From positions 5,990,889 to 6,054,888 of the forward strand of contig NZ_CP034072.1 of assembly GCF_003855255.1 (NCBI RefSeq): a DNA stretch of 64,000 bases, written 5' to 3'. Under the pieces are notes generated by a model. The model saw only the letters and a program-made list of their open reading frames with translations, was not told where the DNA came from and searched no databases. The stretch comes from Mycolicibacterium nivoides. GTDB lineage: Bacteria; Actinomycetota; Actinomycetes; Mycobacteriales; Mycobacteriaceae. A program made the translations under genes and the position numbers. Below, one piece after another: positions 8,899-18,153 of the stretch (its first letter is position 1; every line of letters starts with the position of its first letter).

Positions 8899-9929
8899 GA
8901 GCGTGCCCTTGGGTCGACGGCAGCATGGAGGAGATCGGCGACGAGATTGCCCGCAAGGACGATGAGTGCGGTGATCACGGCGGCTCCCTGGATGGTCGGA
9001 TAGTCACGCTGGGAAACGGCATTCACCAATTGGGTTCCGATTCCCGGCAGGTCGAAGACCGCCTCGATGACGGCGGCGCCGCCGATCAGAGTCCCTATGT
9101 TCATACCCACGACCGAGATGGTCGGCATCAGACTGTTCGGCAGCACATGACGCAACGCCACCCGGGTCGGGCTGTGGCCGCGCAGGATGGCGGCCTCAAC
9201 GAAGTCCTCGTTCATGATCTGGCGGGCACTCGTCCACACCGCGCGATGCACCAGTGCGCCGAGGTAGGCGCTGAGTGCCAACGCCGGCAACCACACGAAT
9301 TGCCCATTGGCAGGCCAACTCCCGGCCCATCCCCCGGCCGGCGCCAATCCCCAGCGCACGGCTACGAAGACCAGCATGATGAGTCCGAGAAGGAAAGGCG
9401 GGGTCGCCAGCGATGAGGTGGACAGCACCTCGAGGGTGTTGCGCACCAAGCCCGATTTCGACAATGCGGCCACCAGACCGCTCAGCGATCCGAACAGCAC
9501 CGAGATGACCACCGTCGTGGCGATGACCGACAGGGTCACCGCCAGAGGCGGAAATAGCAGGCTTTCCACTGATTGCCCCGGGTGCGCCACCGACTGCCCG
9601 AAATCACCTTGCACGACGTCACCTACATAGGTGAGGAACTGGTTCAGGAGTGGCCTATCAAGCCCGAGAGCTTCCCGCAGTGCGGCAACCTTTTCCGGCG
9701 ATGCGTGGATCCCCAGGATGGTGCGTGCTGGATCGCCGGGAACCAGATGCACCAACAGGAAACTCAGCGCCACCACGATCAATGTGACGACGATCGAATC
9801 GAGGAGGCGCTTTCCCGCGGCGATCGCCAGGCGGGCTGCGGGAGCGTTACGCCAGCGCATACGGGTCTCTGGTGGTGCGCCGTTCGGGCGAGTCGGCACC
9901 TTCTGTTCACTGTCCGCAATCACCGTCAC
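8895..9929 (-). CDS. Dpp/Opp-type ABC permease (DppB-like)
   Basis: This permease of about 344 residues has the family hallmarks LVHLVPGDPA after the first helix, LGLDRPLLNQFLTYV, and the EAA loop EDFVEAAILRGHSPTRVALRHVLPN. The terminal segment is DLPGIGTQLVNAVSQRDYP. The start is uncertain. GTG 9929 (VTVIADSEQK) gives a normal length. An in-frame ATG at 10016 adds 29 residues with no family-like features, and an internal ATG near 9860 is also possible. It is the first gene of the import operon and divergent from the first PLP enzyme gene. Confidence 0.85.
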   Translation of the reverse strand: MTVIADSEQKVPTRPNGAPPETRMRWRNAPAARLAIAAGKRLLDSIVVTLIVVALSFLLVHLVPGDPARTILGIHASPEKVAALREALGLDRPLLNQFLTYVGDVVQGDFGQSVAHPGQSVESLLFPPLAVTLSVIATTVVISVLFGSLSGLVAALSKSGLVRNTLEVLSTSSLATPPFLLGLIMLVFVAVRWGLAPAGGWAGSWPANGQFVWLPALALSAYLGALVHRAVWTSARQIMNEDFVEAAILRGHSPTRVALRHVLPNSLMPTISVVGMNIGTLIGGAAVIEAVFDLPGIGTQLVNAVSQRDYPTIQGAAVITALIVLAGNLVADLLHAAVDPRARS

Positions 9930-10166
9930 AAGCCCAGACCCGATCCGTCGGCGCGGGTGCGATCGGGCTGACCGACTGCCACCGCAATCTCCCAAAGCGA
10001 CCGTTGTGAGACCCAAGCCATCGCGGCGGCACGGCCACAGTTCCGCGTAGCTGATTCTGGCGGAGAAATCACGACATCGGACCGGTCGACTGAGGGCATG
10101 CCGGGGAGGCCACCCCTTCCTCGGTCATGGGTCTCACAGGTCATACGCATATCCCGTCATCTACTG

Positions 10167-10174
10167 ATAGTATG
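10167..10174 (+). promoter_or_regulatory. ATAGTATG site in the dppB/PLP-enzyme divergent promoter
   Basis: ATAGTATG lies in the roughly 380-base divergent region between the dppB-like gene and the first PLP enzyme gene. It is preceded by CTACTG, forming a small TACT-GAT-AGTA dyad. The same ATAGTAT core occurs upstream of three other transcription units in the island (13283, 18946, 21562). It could be a -10 hexamer (TAGTAT, or TACTAT on the other strand), an operator, or both. The rest of the intergenic stretch shows no gene. Confidence 0.5.
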
Positions 10175-10310
10175 TCTTTAGTGAAGCGCACCACAGAAGC
10201 AGTGTCAATACGCGAATGCCGCGCCCATCGTCCGCCACCTCGCCAAGCAGTTCGGTGCGGCCGGCGCGCGCGTACCACAGTTCGCAAGCCGCCCCGGCTG
10301 GAGCAGCACG

Positions 10311-11603
10311 ATGCCAGGTGACACCCCCGTAAAGCCGGTGCTGCCAGCGTGGACGGCGACGGAACCCGCCGACCGAGCGGACTGCATCAGCCAACAACAG
10401 TGGAAGGGAACATCCCTGCAGGACAGCATGTTTGATCCGGCAGGGAACAGCGTTCCGATTGTCCAGTCCGGTTTGATGTGGCCAATGGCCTGCGTACGTT
10501 TGTCTTCGATGCACCACAACGCCGCGGTCGTACGCGACGTGTGCCAGGCGCACGGGGTGCAGCTGGCACCGCACATGAAGGCCAGTATGTCGCCGGAGGT
10601 CGCAGCGCTGCAGACCCACGGGTCTCCGTGGGCGCTCAGCGTGGCATCGGCGGCACAGCTGATGGCCGTGCGTTCCTGGGGCGCCGGGCGGGTGCTGTTG
10701 GCCAATGAGACCAGCGACCCAACGTTGTTGTCTTGGCTGCGTGCCGAACTCGTCCGCGATCCTGGGTTCGAGTGCTACTTCTATGTGGATTCGGCAGCCG
10801 GTGCCGCCCTGGCAGGGAAGTATCTGGCCGAGGCGCCGTCGGCGTACACCCTCATCGAATGCGGCTACCCCGGCGGACGGGCTGGCGCACGTCGGTACAA
10901 CCAGGTCGCCGAAGTTGCCTATGTGGCTCGCGATTGTGGGCTGCGTGTGGTCGGCGTTGCGGGTTACGAAGGCATGCTCGCCGAGGATCGTTCGGATCGC
11001 TCCATTCGACGTGTGAGGTCCTTCGGGCTGTTGTTGCGGCGCTGGCTTGGCCAACTCGACGAGGACGGACTTCTCGACTCCGCGTGCGAAGAGTTCGTGA
11101 TCAGCTGCGGGGGCAGCATGTTCTTCGATGTGCTCGCACGGGAACTCGGGGCGCCGTGGGCGTTGGCGCGCCCGGTGGTTCCGGTGCTTCGAGCGGGTTC
11201 GTTCATTCTTCACGACCACGGCCACTACGCGGGAGCCGGGCGACCTGGTCGTGACCTGGGTTTGCGGCCGGCGCTAGAGATCTGGGCGCAGGTTCTGTCG
11301 CGCCCGGAATCTGACTTGGTGATCCTTGGTGCCGGTCGTCGCGATATCGGTTCCGATCTGGGATTGCCCGTCGTCGTGCGCAGCGTCGCTCCGGCTGCAC
11401 CACTGCATCGCGCCGAAGCAGAGGTGTTCGATATGCACGACCAACATTTGTTGGTCAAAGTTCCTCCCACACACCGCGTTAACGTCGGCGATGTGGTGGT
11501 TCTCGGCGTTTCGCATCCGTCAATCACCATGGACAAATGGCCCGCGTTAGCAGTGCTCGATGACGATGACCGCATCATTGGCCGCATCTCGACCTATTAC
11601 TGA
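10311..11603 (+). CDS. Fold-type III PLP enzyme, D-amino acid deaminase-like, copy 1
   Basis: This 430-residue protein of the D-serine dehydratase/D-threonine aldolase/D-glucosaminate dehydratase superfamily has an N-terminal alanine-racemase-like barrel. The PLP lysine is expected at Lys90 in APHMKA. The C-terminal beta-domain contains ISCGGSMFFDV, SGRRDIG-like GAGRRDIGSDLG and DMHDQHLLV. The final metal-site motif reads SHPSITMDKW. At the position where the second copy has His-x-Cys, this copy has His402-x-Ser404. The start is supported by colinearity with copy 2 from the N-terminal WKG/FKG segment on. It probably cleaves or deaminates a D-configured 2-amino acid; a changed or lost metal requirement is inferred from the Cys-to-Ser change. 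Confidence 0.8.
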   Translation: MPGDTPVKPVLPAWTATEPADRADCISQQQWKGTSLQDSMFDPAGNSVPIVQSGLMWPMACVRLSSMHHNAAVVRDVCQAHGVQLAPHMKASMSPEVAALQTHGSPWALSVASAAQLMAVRSWGAGRVLLANETSDPTLLSWLRAELVRDPGFECYFYVDSAAGAALAGKYLAEAPSAYTLIECGYPGGRAGARRYNQVAEVAYVARDCGLRVVGVAGYEGMLAEDRSDRSIRRVRSFGLLLRRWLGQLDEDGLLDSACEEFVISCGGSMFFDVLARELGAPWALARPVVPVLRAGSFILHDHGHYAGAGRPGRDLGLRPALEIWAQVLSRPESDLVILGAGRRDIGSDLGLPVVVRSVAPAAPLHRAEAEVFDMHDQHLLVKVPPTHRVNVGDVVVLGVSHPSITMDKWPALAVLDDDDRIIGRISTYY

Positions 11604-11617
11604 TGAAATCCAACAGC

Positions 11618-11649
11618 TTCAGGCCCGGCCTTGAGGGGCCGGGCCTGAA
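11618..11649. terminator. Strong bidirectional hairpin terminator
   Basis: A perfect 13-bp stem (11618-11630 with 11637-11649; TTCAGGCCCGGCC and its complement) with a 6-base loop lies between the convergent PLP-enzyme gene and binding-protein gene. Confidence 0.85.
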
Positions 11650-11685
11650 CTCTGCGTAGGGAGATGTCGTGCCGACGTGAAAGGT

Positions 11686-13260
11686 CTATTGACCCGGGCC
11701 GGTTTCGGCGGTCCCGACCTGGAACACACCTGCCGGCGTCAACGCCACTACCCGCGGCGACAACGACGATGCCCAGATCGAGGCAAAATCAGTTAGTGGG
11801 ACAAACGGCAGATCGCGAGCGAACCGGTCGTTGATCTTGGTGAGAATGCCTGTGCGTGCCGTCCGATCGGCGGCCGCTGATAGTTGAACCACCAGGTCGG
11901 TCATCTCCGGTGAGTTGTACGACGAAAACAGGGAGTTGATCCCGCCATCGGGGGTGAGGCCCAGCGGCAGCATCGTCAGCTCGGGCGCGTTCGCCAAGTC
12001 GTAGAGGCTACTGACCTCCATCTGAAAATTGCCGTTTTGCTCGTTGGTGTTGATGGTGGACTGGTCTACCGTCTGCAGAGCGACGGTGATTCCGACATCG
12101 GCGAGGTTCTGCTGAATGATGGTGGAGATGGAGTCGAAGGGCGCAAACCCTGACCGCACCATGATGTTGAGGTTGCACCCGCCCTGGCAGGCCGTCCCCT
12201 TCAGGAGTTCTTTGGCCTTCTCGATGTCACGGTCGGTGGATACCGAGGAGTCATGACCCTCCATCGTCGACGGCAAGAAACTGCCGAGAACCTTGTTCTG
12301 GCCCAAGTAGGCGATGTCGTTGATCTGGTCGCGGTCGATCGCAGCCGAAATCGCCTGCCTCACTTTCGGTTCGTCGAGCGGTTTGCTGAGGTTGTTCATG
12401 AACAGATATACGCCGCCGTACTGTGGAGTGGCGTAGGCCTTGGCCGGCGACTTCACCTGCTTGGCTAGAGCTGCCGACAGCTGGCCGGCGACGTCGATCT
12501 GACCGGTATTCAGTTGGGCTAGACGGGTGTTGGCGTCAACGACGACTTTGAACTCGACATTGGGCACTACGGGCTGTAACTCAGCGGGGTAGTTCTCGTT
12601 GCGTTTGAACACCACGTCGTTTGGATTGTTCGCCACCAAAGCGTACGGACCTGCCGAGACGGGGTGCTGCCAGAATTGCGGATCTGTCGCGGCTGCGGCA
12701 GGAAAGACGCCGACCGGCGCTTCGGTCAGGGCAAGCGGGAAGCTCGCGGCCGGGTGCTTCAGGGTGAAGATGACTTCGGTGGTGCTGGGCGCCGTCACCG
12801 AGGCCAGGGACCCGATGATGCCGGCATTGGCGTTGGCGGGGTCGTGGAGGGCACGTTCGAATGTCGCCACAACATCCGCGCCGGTCAGCGGACTTCCGTC
12901 GGAGAACATCAAGCCATTCCGCAGCGTGCACGTGTAGTTGAGCTGCGAGTCGTCGAATTGACAACCCGTCGCCAAACCCGGCGCTGCCTTGCCTTCCCGC
13001 TGCACCATCAGGGTTCCGGAGATCAGCCCGAGCGCCATCACGTCGACCTCCTGTGTCGCCTGATTGGGATCGATTGAGACGATCGAGGCTCCAACGCCGA
13101 CGCGGATCGTGTCAGGAATGACAGCGGGTAGGTCGCCGGTTGTTTCCGCGACGCCGGCGGTGGACATCGGCTGTTCTCCCGCCGTCCCGCAAGCAGTCAG
13201 CAATCCACCACTGATCGCCACGATCGCGACCGCCGCGAGCGACCTACATTGTGTCTTCAT
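11686..13260 (-). CDS. Lipoprotein substrate-binding protein of a Dpp/Opp-type importer (SBP family 5)
   Basis: This 524-residue protein has a short signal peptide ending in the lipobox LLTAC-G (Cys near residue 24), so it is predicted to be lipid-anchored outside the membrane. The body has the family-5 pattern: LRNGLMFSDGSPLTGADVV, then GPYALVANNPNDVVFKRNENYP, and VRQAISAAIDRDQI. It is the only solute-binding gene near the four-gene transporter and very probably delivers its substrate to it. It is transcribed separately, from a promoter that carries the shared ATAGTATGAGT motif. Family members bind di/oligopeptides, nickel chelates, or sugar conjugates; the ligand is not deducible. Confidence 0.88.
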   Translation of the reverse strand: MKTQCRSLAAVAIVAISGGLLTACGTAGEQPMSTAGVAETTGDLPAVIPDTIRVGVGASIVSIDPNQATQEVDVMALGLISGTLMVQREGKAAPGLATGCQFDDSQLNYTCTLRNGLMFSDGSPLTGADVVATFERALHDPANANAGIIGSLASVTAPSTTEVIFTLKHPAASFPLALTEAPVGVFPAAAATDPQFWQHPVSAGPYALVANNPNDVVFKRNENYPAELQPVVPNVEFKVVVDANTRLAQLNTGQIDVAGQLSAALAKQVKSPAKAYATPQYGGVYLFMNNLSKPLDEPKVRQAISAAIDRDQINDIAYLGQNKVLGSFLPSTMEGHDSSVSTDRDIEKAKELLKGTACQGGCNLNIMVRSGFAPFDSISTIIQQNLADVGITVALQTVDQSTINTNEQNGNFQMEVSSLYDLANAPELTMLPLGLTPDGGINSLFSSYNSPEMTDLVVQLSAAADRTARTGILTKINDRFARDLPFVPLTDFASIWASSLSPRVVALTPAGVFQVGTAETGPGQ

Positions 13261-13278
13261 AGTCTCATCCTGTCAGTC

Positions 13279-13289
13279 ACTCATACTAT
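13279..13289 (-). promoter_or_regulatory. ATAGTATGAGT site upstream of the binding-protein gene
   Basis: On the minus strand ATAGTATGAGT ends 18 bases before the ATG at 13260, followed by an AGGATGAG ribosome-binding stretch. It is identical over 11 bases to the site at 21562-21572 in front of the second SDR. TAGTAT is a plausible -10 hexamer; the longer identity suggests an overlapping operator. Confidence 0.55.
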
Positions 13290-13345
13290 TTGTTGTGGAA
13301 CGGCCGGGATCGCCTGCTCAATCGCTACCGAACGGGCCTGCACGG

Positions 13346-14761
13346 TCATCGACGGTCCTCGGCAGGAAACGTGATGGACTGGACCTTCGGGGGATTCAGC
13401 GACGTCAGGGTCACAGCGCAGCGCAGCTGTCCGCGCTGACCGCGCACTGCCCATTCCAAGTGGGCGGGCGAGGTGCTCACGGGCTCGCATAGCTCGAGCG
13501 GTTGCTGTCGGCAATCGTCCGTGAAGTCGACGGCTGCTGCGGCGGAGGCGAACTGGGCCCGCCGCTGGAGTCGAGGCAGGTCCAAGTCAAGGTTGTCGGC
13601 GAATATCCGGTCCGCCACAGCGTCGTCCCACCGCGCAAGCAGTTGTTCGATGTCATTACGTGCGTTCAGCGTCACGGGCCATAGGTCGGTGCGTGCAGGC
13701 CGGGCGTCGGCGGCCAGCACATGTTGCAAGGCGGCGATTGCCGGCGATTGGGCGTAGGAGGCGTTCTCCAGAACGACGACTCCCAGTTGTGTTGCCGGGT
13801 GCCAGGCCATCTGCGCGCTGAAACCCGGGTAACCGCCGCGATGGGAGACGATGATGCCTTCGTCGTGGAGTTCGACTTCCAGGCCATAGCCGTAGCCGGC
13901 CGCCCGGATCGGTTGATGCATGCGTAACGGGTCGAGTTGGTGGATCTGCTGCATTTCGCGCCGACTGCTGGCCGCAAGAGTGCGGTCACCGGACGCGCCC
14001 AGCGGGTACCCGGCTGCCAGCCACCTACACCAGGACGTGAGGTCGTTGGCGGTCATGTACAGGCCCCCGATGGGTGAGAATGCGCCTGGACTGGTGACGG
14101 GAGCGGGTTGCCAGCGTCCGTGGACGTTGACGAAGCCGTCAGCGATGCCGTCGCAGGCGGTGGCCGTAGATGTGTCGAAAGCGGTCTGCTGTAGGTCGAG
14201 CGGGCGCAACAACCGGCTGGTGACGAATTCACGGTAGCCAATACCACTGGCCCGCTGGATGATTCGTCCGAGTAGGGCATATCCGAGGTTGGAGTATTCG
14301 TAGCGAGTGCCAGGCCTGCTAGCGAGCGTGAAGCCGCGCCGGCACAGGTCGGTGAAGTCGGCGTCGGACATAGACTCTTGCCGATCGGCCCACGGGTTGT
14401 CGGTGGCCAAGCCTCCTGACATGCTCAGCAGGGCGCCGACCGTGGACAACGGTGGTGGCTCAGATCCGGGCAGCTCCCAGACGCCGATATCAACGAAGTC
14501 AGATATCGAGTCCTCAAGGGTGAGCACTCCGGCATCGCGCAGTTGCAGGATCGCTGCTGCGGTGAAGCTCTTGGTGCATGAGGCGACGCGGAACGCGGTG
14601 TCTACGCTGGGAGGGCGGCCGTCGGCGGCGGCAGTTCCGTAGGCACCGCTGAAACCCACGCCGTTCGCAGTGAATACGGTATAGACGGCGCCAGGCACGA
14701 TGCCGGCAGTGACCCGTTGACCGATCAAGGCGTGTATCGCTGATTGTGCGTCCGCGAGCAT
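13346..14761 (-). CDS. S12-family serine hydrolase (D-aminopeptidase / class C beta-lactamase-like)
   Basis: This 471-residue penicillin-binding-protein-fold hydrolase has all three active-site motifs: Ser61-x-x-Lys64 (SCTK), Tyr156-Ser-Asn158 (YSN), and His307-Arg-Gly309 (HRG) in place of KTG. HxG in motif three is typical of D-aminopeptidase and esterase-type S12 members rather than true beta-lactamases. No signal peptide is visible, so it is probably cytosolic. About 110 residues follow the catalytic domain, as in D-aminopeptidases, which have extra C-terminal beta-domains. It is the last gene of a five-gene operon with SDR, U32-like, lactonase and aldehyde dehydrogenase genes. D-residue-specific amide or peptide hydrolysis is inferred from this context. 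Confidence 0.82.
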   Translation of the reverse strand: MLADAQSAIHALIGQRVTAGIVPGAVYTVFTANGVGFSGAYGTAAADGRPPSVDTAFRVASCTKSFTAAAILQLRDAGVLTLEDSISDFVDIGVWELPGSEPPPLSTVGALLSMSGGLATDNPWADRQESMSDADFTDLCRRGFTLASRPGTRYEYSNLGYALLGRIIQRASGIGYREFVTSRLLRPLDLQQTAFDTSTATACDGIADGFVNVHGRWQPAPVTSPGAFSPIGGLYMTANDLTSWCRWLAAGYPLGASGDRTLAASSRREMQQIHQLDPLRMHQPIRAAGYGYGLEVELHDEGIIVSHRGGYPGFSAQMAWHPATQLGVVVLENASYAQSPAIAALQHVLAADARPARTDLWPVTLNARNDIEQLLARWDDAVADRIFADNLDLDLPRLQRRAQFASAAAAVDFTDDCRQQPLELCEPVSTSPAHLEWAVRGQRGQLRCAVTLTSLNPPKVQSITFPAEDRR

Positions 14762-14770
14762 CGTCAGCTC

Positions 14771-16234
14771 CTACCGTTGCACCTCGGCAGGCACCAACGC
14801 CGGCGGAAGCCCTTGGAAGGCGACCGGTCGCAGGAAGCGCATGATGGCATCTGGCCCCACCGAGGTGAACAGCGGATTCGAGGTGGCTGGGAACGGTCCG
14901 CCGTGGTGCTGACCGGTCACTACGGCTACACCAGTTGGCCAGGAATTCCACACCACCCGACCTGAGATTCGTGCAGCCACGCGGATCACGTGGCGCAGCA
15001 GCGCGCACTCGTCGCGGCCGTGAATCGAGCTCACCAGGCAACCCTGCAGCGTGCAACAGAGGGCCATAAGTTGGTCGTCGTCGTCGTATTCCACCAACAA
15101 GCCGGCAGGCCCGAAGTACTCGCGGTCGATCAATGAGCGGTTCTGCAATGCCATGTCGGCGCTGAGGCTGAAAACCACTGGCCGTACGTGGAATCCGCTC
15201 GCAGGAAGGGACGCAGTCGATTCGTAGATTGCGACGCCGGACCGCCCTTTCAGTTGCTCCACCCCAGCGACGAACTCTGATTGGATGCCCCGGTGCAGCA
15301 GCGCCGCGGCGGGTCGGGCCAGGATCTGTTCAGCAATCGCCGCCGACAGGTTGACGCGTCGTGGAGCGATCAGCAACCCGGGATTCGTGCAGAACTGGCC
15401 GCCGCCCAGAGTCAACGAATCAAGGTAGTCGCCGATGAAACTGTGGACGTCGGTGATGGCATCAGGTAGGACGAAAACAGGGTTGACACTGCCGAACTCG
15501 CCGTAGAACGGGATGGGGTCTGGCCTGCTGGCGGCCACGCCTGCCAGGGCGCGCCCACCCGCGAAGGAGCCGGTGAATGCGGCGGCGCGGACCGTGGGGT
15601 CGCTCACAAGTCGTATGCCTTCGTCTATACCGGAGACGAGTGCGAACACACCAGGATCCACTCCGACTTCCGACAGCGCGTCGTCGATGATGCGCGCGGT
15701 GAGCAGCGACAGCTGCGGGTGTGCCGGGTGCGCCTTGACTATGACGGGGCAGCCGGCAGCCAGCGCGGAGGCGGTGTCTCCCCCGGCGACGCTGAAGGCG
15801 AAGGGGAAATTGCTGGCGGCGAAAACTGCGACGGTTCCGAGGGGCAGGTGGTACCGGTGAAGGTCAGGGCCACCTGGCGGGGTCCCGGTGTCGCCGGGGA
15901 TTGTTACACCGGCGTGGGCGAGGTGCGCACCATGAGCGATGACCTCGGCGAACATCCGCAGCTGTGTGGTCGTACGGGCGACTTCGCTTGTCAGCCGAGG
16001 TGTTCCGAGCCCTGTTTCGTCGTCGGCGATCGCGACTAGGTCCCGGCTCGCATGGGCTAGCGCATCGGCGATGCGGCGCAGCGCTGCAGCACGGACTGGT
16101 CCTGGCGTTGCGGCCCAGCCGGGGCCGGCTTGCGCTGCGCGCTGCACGATCTCGTTGTGCTCGTGTGCTGAAGTCTCGGCGAAGCCGATCGCGCCTGACG
16201 CTCCGGAGCTGGGATTGGTCGATGTCGACGTCAT
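14771..16234 (-). CDS. Aldehyde dehydrogenase, 2-ketoglutarate-semialdehyde dehydrogenase type
   Basis: This 487-residue NAD(P)-dependent aldehyde dehydrogenase has the catalytic cysteine in GGGQFCTNPGLL, the general-base glutamate in FYGEFGSVNPVF and the NAD-binding FAASNFPFAFS. These wordings are those of the KGSADH/2,5-dioxovalerate dehydrogenase branch, which oxidises 2-ketoglutarate semialdehyde in pentose and hydroxyproline breakdown. The ATG at 16234 is chosen because it has AAAGG eight bases upstream; the frame is open to 16369 but would overlap the lactonase gene. It lies 49 bases after the lactonase gene and nine before the S12 hydrolase gene, so it is in the same operon. Confidence 0.83.
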   Translation of the reverse strand: MTSTSTNPSSGASGAIGFAETSAHEHNEIVQRAAQAGPGWAATPGPVRAAALRRIADALAHASRDLVAIADDETGLGTPRLTSEVARTTTQLRMFAEVIAHGAHLAHAGVTIPGDTGTPPGGPDLHRYHLPLGTVAVFAASNFPFAFSVAGGDTASALAAGCPVIVKAHPAHPQLSLLTARIIDDALSEVGVDPGVFALVSGIDEGIRLVSDPTVRAAAFTGSFAGGRALAGVAASRPDPIPFYGEFGSVNPVFVLPDAITDVHSFIGDYLDSLTLGGGQFCTNPGLLIAPRRVNLSAAIAEQILARPAAALLHRGIQSEFVAGVEQLKGRSGVAIYESTASLPASGFHVRPVVFSLSADMALQNRSLIDREYFGPAGLLVEYDDDDQLMALCCTLQGCLVSSIHGRDECALLRHVIRVAARISGRVVWNSWPTGVAVVTGQHHGGPFPATSNPLFTSVGPDAIMRFLRPVAFQGLPPALVPAEVQR

Positions 16235-16283
16235 CTGGAATGCCTTTGTGGTCGGAAGTTGGTTTTCTTTCGGGTCTAGTGAT

Positions 16284-17192
16284 CTAGCCGCCATAGCGGT
16301 GTGGCGCGATGCCACGCCCTGCCCCGAACCAGGCCAAAACGTGACCGGCCCAAGGTTCTTCATCCTCAATGGCGGTAGCGACCCGAGCTGACGTTACGAA
16401 CAAGGTGTCCAGAGCGGCCCCGCCGAACGCCGGACACGTGGGGTGGCTGACCGGCAGAGCGAAGATGTCTCGCAACCGTCCGTTTGGGGAATAGCGGCGT
16501 AGATGGCCGCCCTCCCAGACTGCTACCCACACGTCGCCGGAGCGGTCGACGGTGAGCCCGTCGAGGTACCCCAACGCGGGATCTATGGTGGCGAATTCTT
16601 GGCGCTGTCCGAGCCCGCCGGTGTGCAGGTCGTATTCGTAGACGTACACCACAGGTTGGCCGGAGTCGATGAAGTACATCCTGCGTCCGTCGGGTGACCA
16701 GCCGATGCCGTTGGATTCGGTGAGATCCCCCAGCAGTCTCCTCGCGTGGCCGTCAACGGATACGGAGAACAGCTCCCCCAAACCGACGACGTTTCCACCG
16801 GTCGTTCCGACCAGCAGCCGGCCGGCGGGATCGCAGGAGCCGTCGTTGAACCGCACCCTCGCGATATCGATCGGAAGGTAGATCGGTCCACGGTCGGGGC
16901 GGCCGTCGCCGTCGAGCAGCACGATGTGCTGGCCGGTGGCCACAGCGAGGCCGCCGTTGGCACGCAGCAACGTGACTCCGATGGGCAGCCCCTCGGGCTG
17001 CGACCAGATCACCGTGTCATCGCACCCGCCACTGGAATGCACCTTGCCAGTGACGCAGTCAGTCCAGATCAGCCTGTTCGAGCGGACGTCCCACAAAGGG
17101 TGCTCACCGAGCTCAGCGCCCGCTTGCACCGCAACATGCCACTGAGCGGTCTCGCCGTCGAGCGTGCGAACGGGCGGAACGGGCTCGTTCAC
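16284..17192 (-). CDS. SMP-30/gluconolactonase-family lactonase
   Basis: This 302-residue six-bladed propeller has the usual metal-site landmarks: GEHPLWD (Glu) near residue 33, RFNDGSCDPAGRL (Asn) near residue 114, SNGIGWSPDG, and YLDGLTVD (Asp) near residue 208. Family members hydrolyse sugar lactones to aldonic acids. It overlaps the U32-like gene by four bases (ATGA). With an SDR two genes upstream, this resembles a sugar or amino-sugar dehydrogenase plus lactonase pair. The exact lactone cannot be read from sequence. Confidence 0.85.
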   Translation of the reverse strand: MNEPVPPVRTLDGETAQWHVAVQAGAELGEHPLWDVRSNRLIWTDCVTGKVHSSGGCDDTVIWSQPEGLPIGVTLLRANGGLAVATGQHIVLLDGDGRPDRGPIYLPIDIARVRFNDGSCDPAGRLLVGTTGGNVVGLGELFSVSVDGHARRLLGDLTESNGIGWSPDGRRMYFIDSGQPVVYVYEYDLHTGGLGQRQEFATIDPALGYLDGLTVDRSGDVWVAVWEGGHLRRYSPNGRLRDIFALPVSHPTCPAFGGAALDTLFVTSARVATAIEDEEPWAGHVLAWFGAGRGIAPHRYGG

Positions 17193-18151
17193 CGCACGGG
17201 GATTCCGAGATCGGCAGCCCTACCGACGGTCTGCCTGAACCCACCGCCGCATCGGTCGACCCACTCCAGAGCGACGCTGGCGCGGCGCACCTTCTCCCGG
17301 GCGATTACCGTCGCCTGGTCGACCAAGTGCAGACCACTCGGATACAACCCAGCAGAATTCCGCAGCCCGAACTTCGCATACAGCGGCCTGGCGATGGTGA
17401 TCAGGTCGGCCAGCTGCTCGCCTCGCACCACGCCTCCCATGGAGTCAGGGGCCTCTACGTATAGGTCGAGCGGAGCCCTCGTCACCGAACGCATCTCGGC
17501 AAGTTCGTGAATCGACATATCCGTCGGCAGGTTGACCGTGGCGGCGCCGAGACGTTCCAGGAGTGCGAGGCTGGCGGGGTTCGACGGTGCACACAGCACG
17601 GATCCTTTCCACACCACGTCAGCTGGAATGTGGCCGGACCGCTGGGCTCTGACCAGTAGATCCAGCAGGCCGAGATCGGCGATCAGGAAACTACGGATAC
17701 CGCAGTCGATCGATCGGTGCACATCTTCGACCGCATAGCGCAATTGGCGCATGCCGCGCACCGAACCGTGCAGGAACCCGCCGTCGTCGGCGCGTGACAT
17801 GGCGGCGATACCCCACTCTTCGCGAGGCCCGGTGAACAGACAGACCTCCACGGCCCGATCCGCGCCGATGTTCGCCATCTCCTTCTGCTCAGCCAGCGTC
17901 AACGTCATTGCGCCGCTGCCTTGAGAGACCCGGTTGACGGTCACGCCTCGGCTGTCGGCCTCGTCGAGGACCGCTCGTAGCACCTCCGGCCCCTCAACCG
18001 AGGGAATCTCGATACGGAAGTCGGCGCCATCGGCGAATCGAGCCTGGCTCCCGCCGGGGACGAGTTCCGCCGGCATACCCGCCTCGCTTAGGAGCGCGTC
18101 GGCCAGCAGGGGCACCGGATCGGACAGTGAAACAGCTTGCTGTGCTGTCAT
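17189..18151 (-). CDS. U32-like TIM-barrel protein of unknown activity
   Basis: This 320-residue protein resembles the U32 'peptidase' family. Matching segments include FLIADLGLLDLL, KGSVLCAPSNPASLALLERLGA, LYVEAPDSMGGVV and KFGLRNSAGLYPSGLHL, consistent with a barrel repeating strand-helix units. It lacks the classical U32 signature with clustered cysteines, so protease activity or an Fe-S cluster should not be assumed. The ATG at 18151 is used; it follows the SDR stop by two bases, whereas the frame to 18241 would lie inside that gene. It is in the same operon as lactonase and dehydrogenase genes, so a metabolic role (for example aldolase- or epimerase-like) is as likely as proteolysis. Confidence 0.55.
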   Translation of the reverse strand: MTAQQAVSLSDPVPLLADALLSEAGMPAELVPGGSQARFADGADFRIEIPSVEGPEVLRAVLDEADSRGVTVNRVSQGSGAMTLTLAEQKEMANIGADRAVEVCLFTGPREEWGIAAMSRADDGGFLHGSVRGMRQLRYAVEDVHRSIDCGIRSFLIADLGLLDLLVRAQRSGHIPADVVWKGSVLCAPSNPASLALLERLGAATVNLPTDMSIHELAEMRSVTRAPLDLYVEAPDSMGGVVRGEQLADLITIARPLYAKFGLRNSAGLYPSGLHLVDQATVIAREKVRRASVALEWVDRCGGGFRQTVGRAADLGIPVR

Positions 18152-18153
18152 CT

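Noticed and set aside
10127..10321. Short ORF in the dppB/PLP divergent region as a leader peptide
   Set aside because: There is no ribosome-binding site, the content is Arg-rich and random-like, and it overlaps the start of the PLP enzyme gene without conserved features.
13346..14761. Calling the S12 gene a beta-lactamase resistance gene
   Set aside because: There is no export signal, motif three is HRG rather than KTG, and it is operonic with catabolic genes. D-aminopeptidase- or amidase-like function is more likely.
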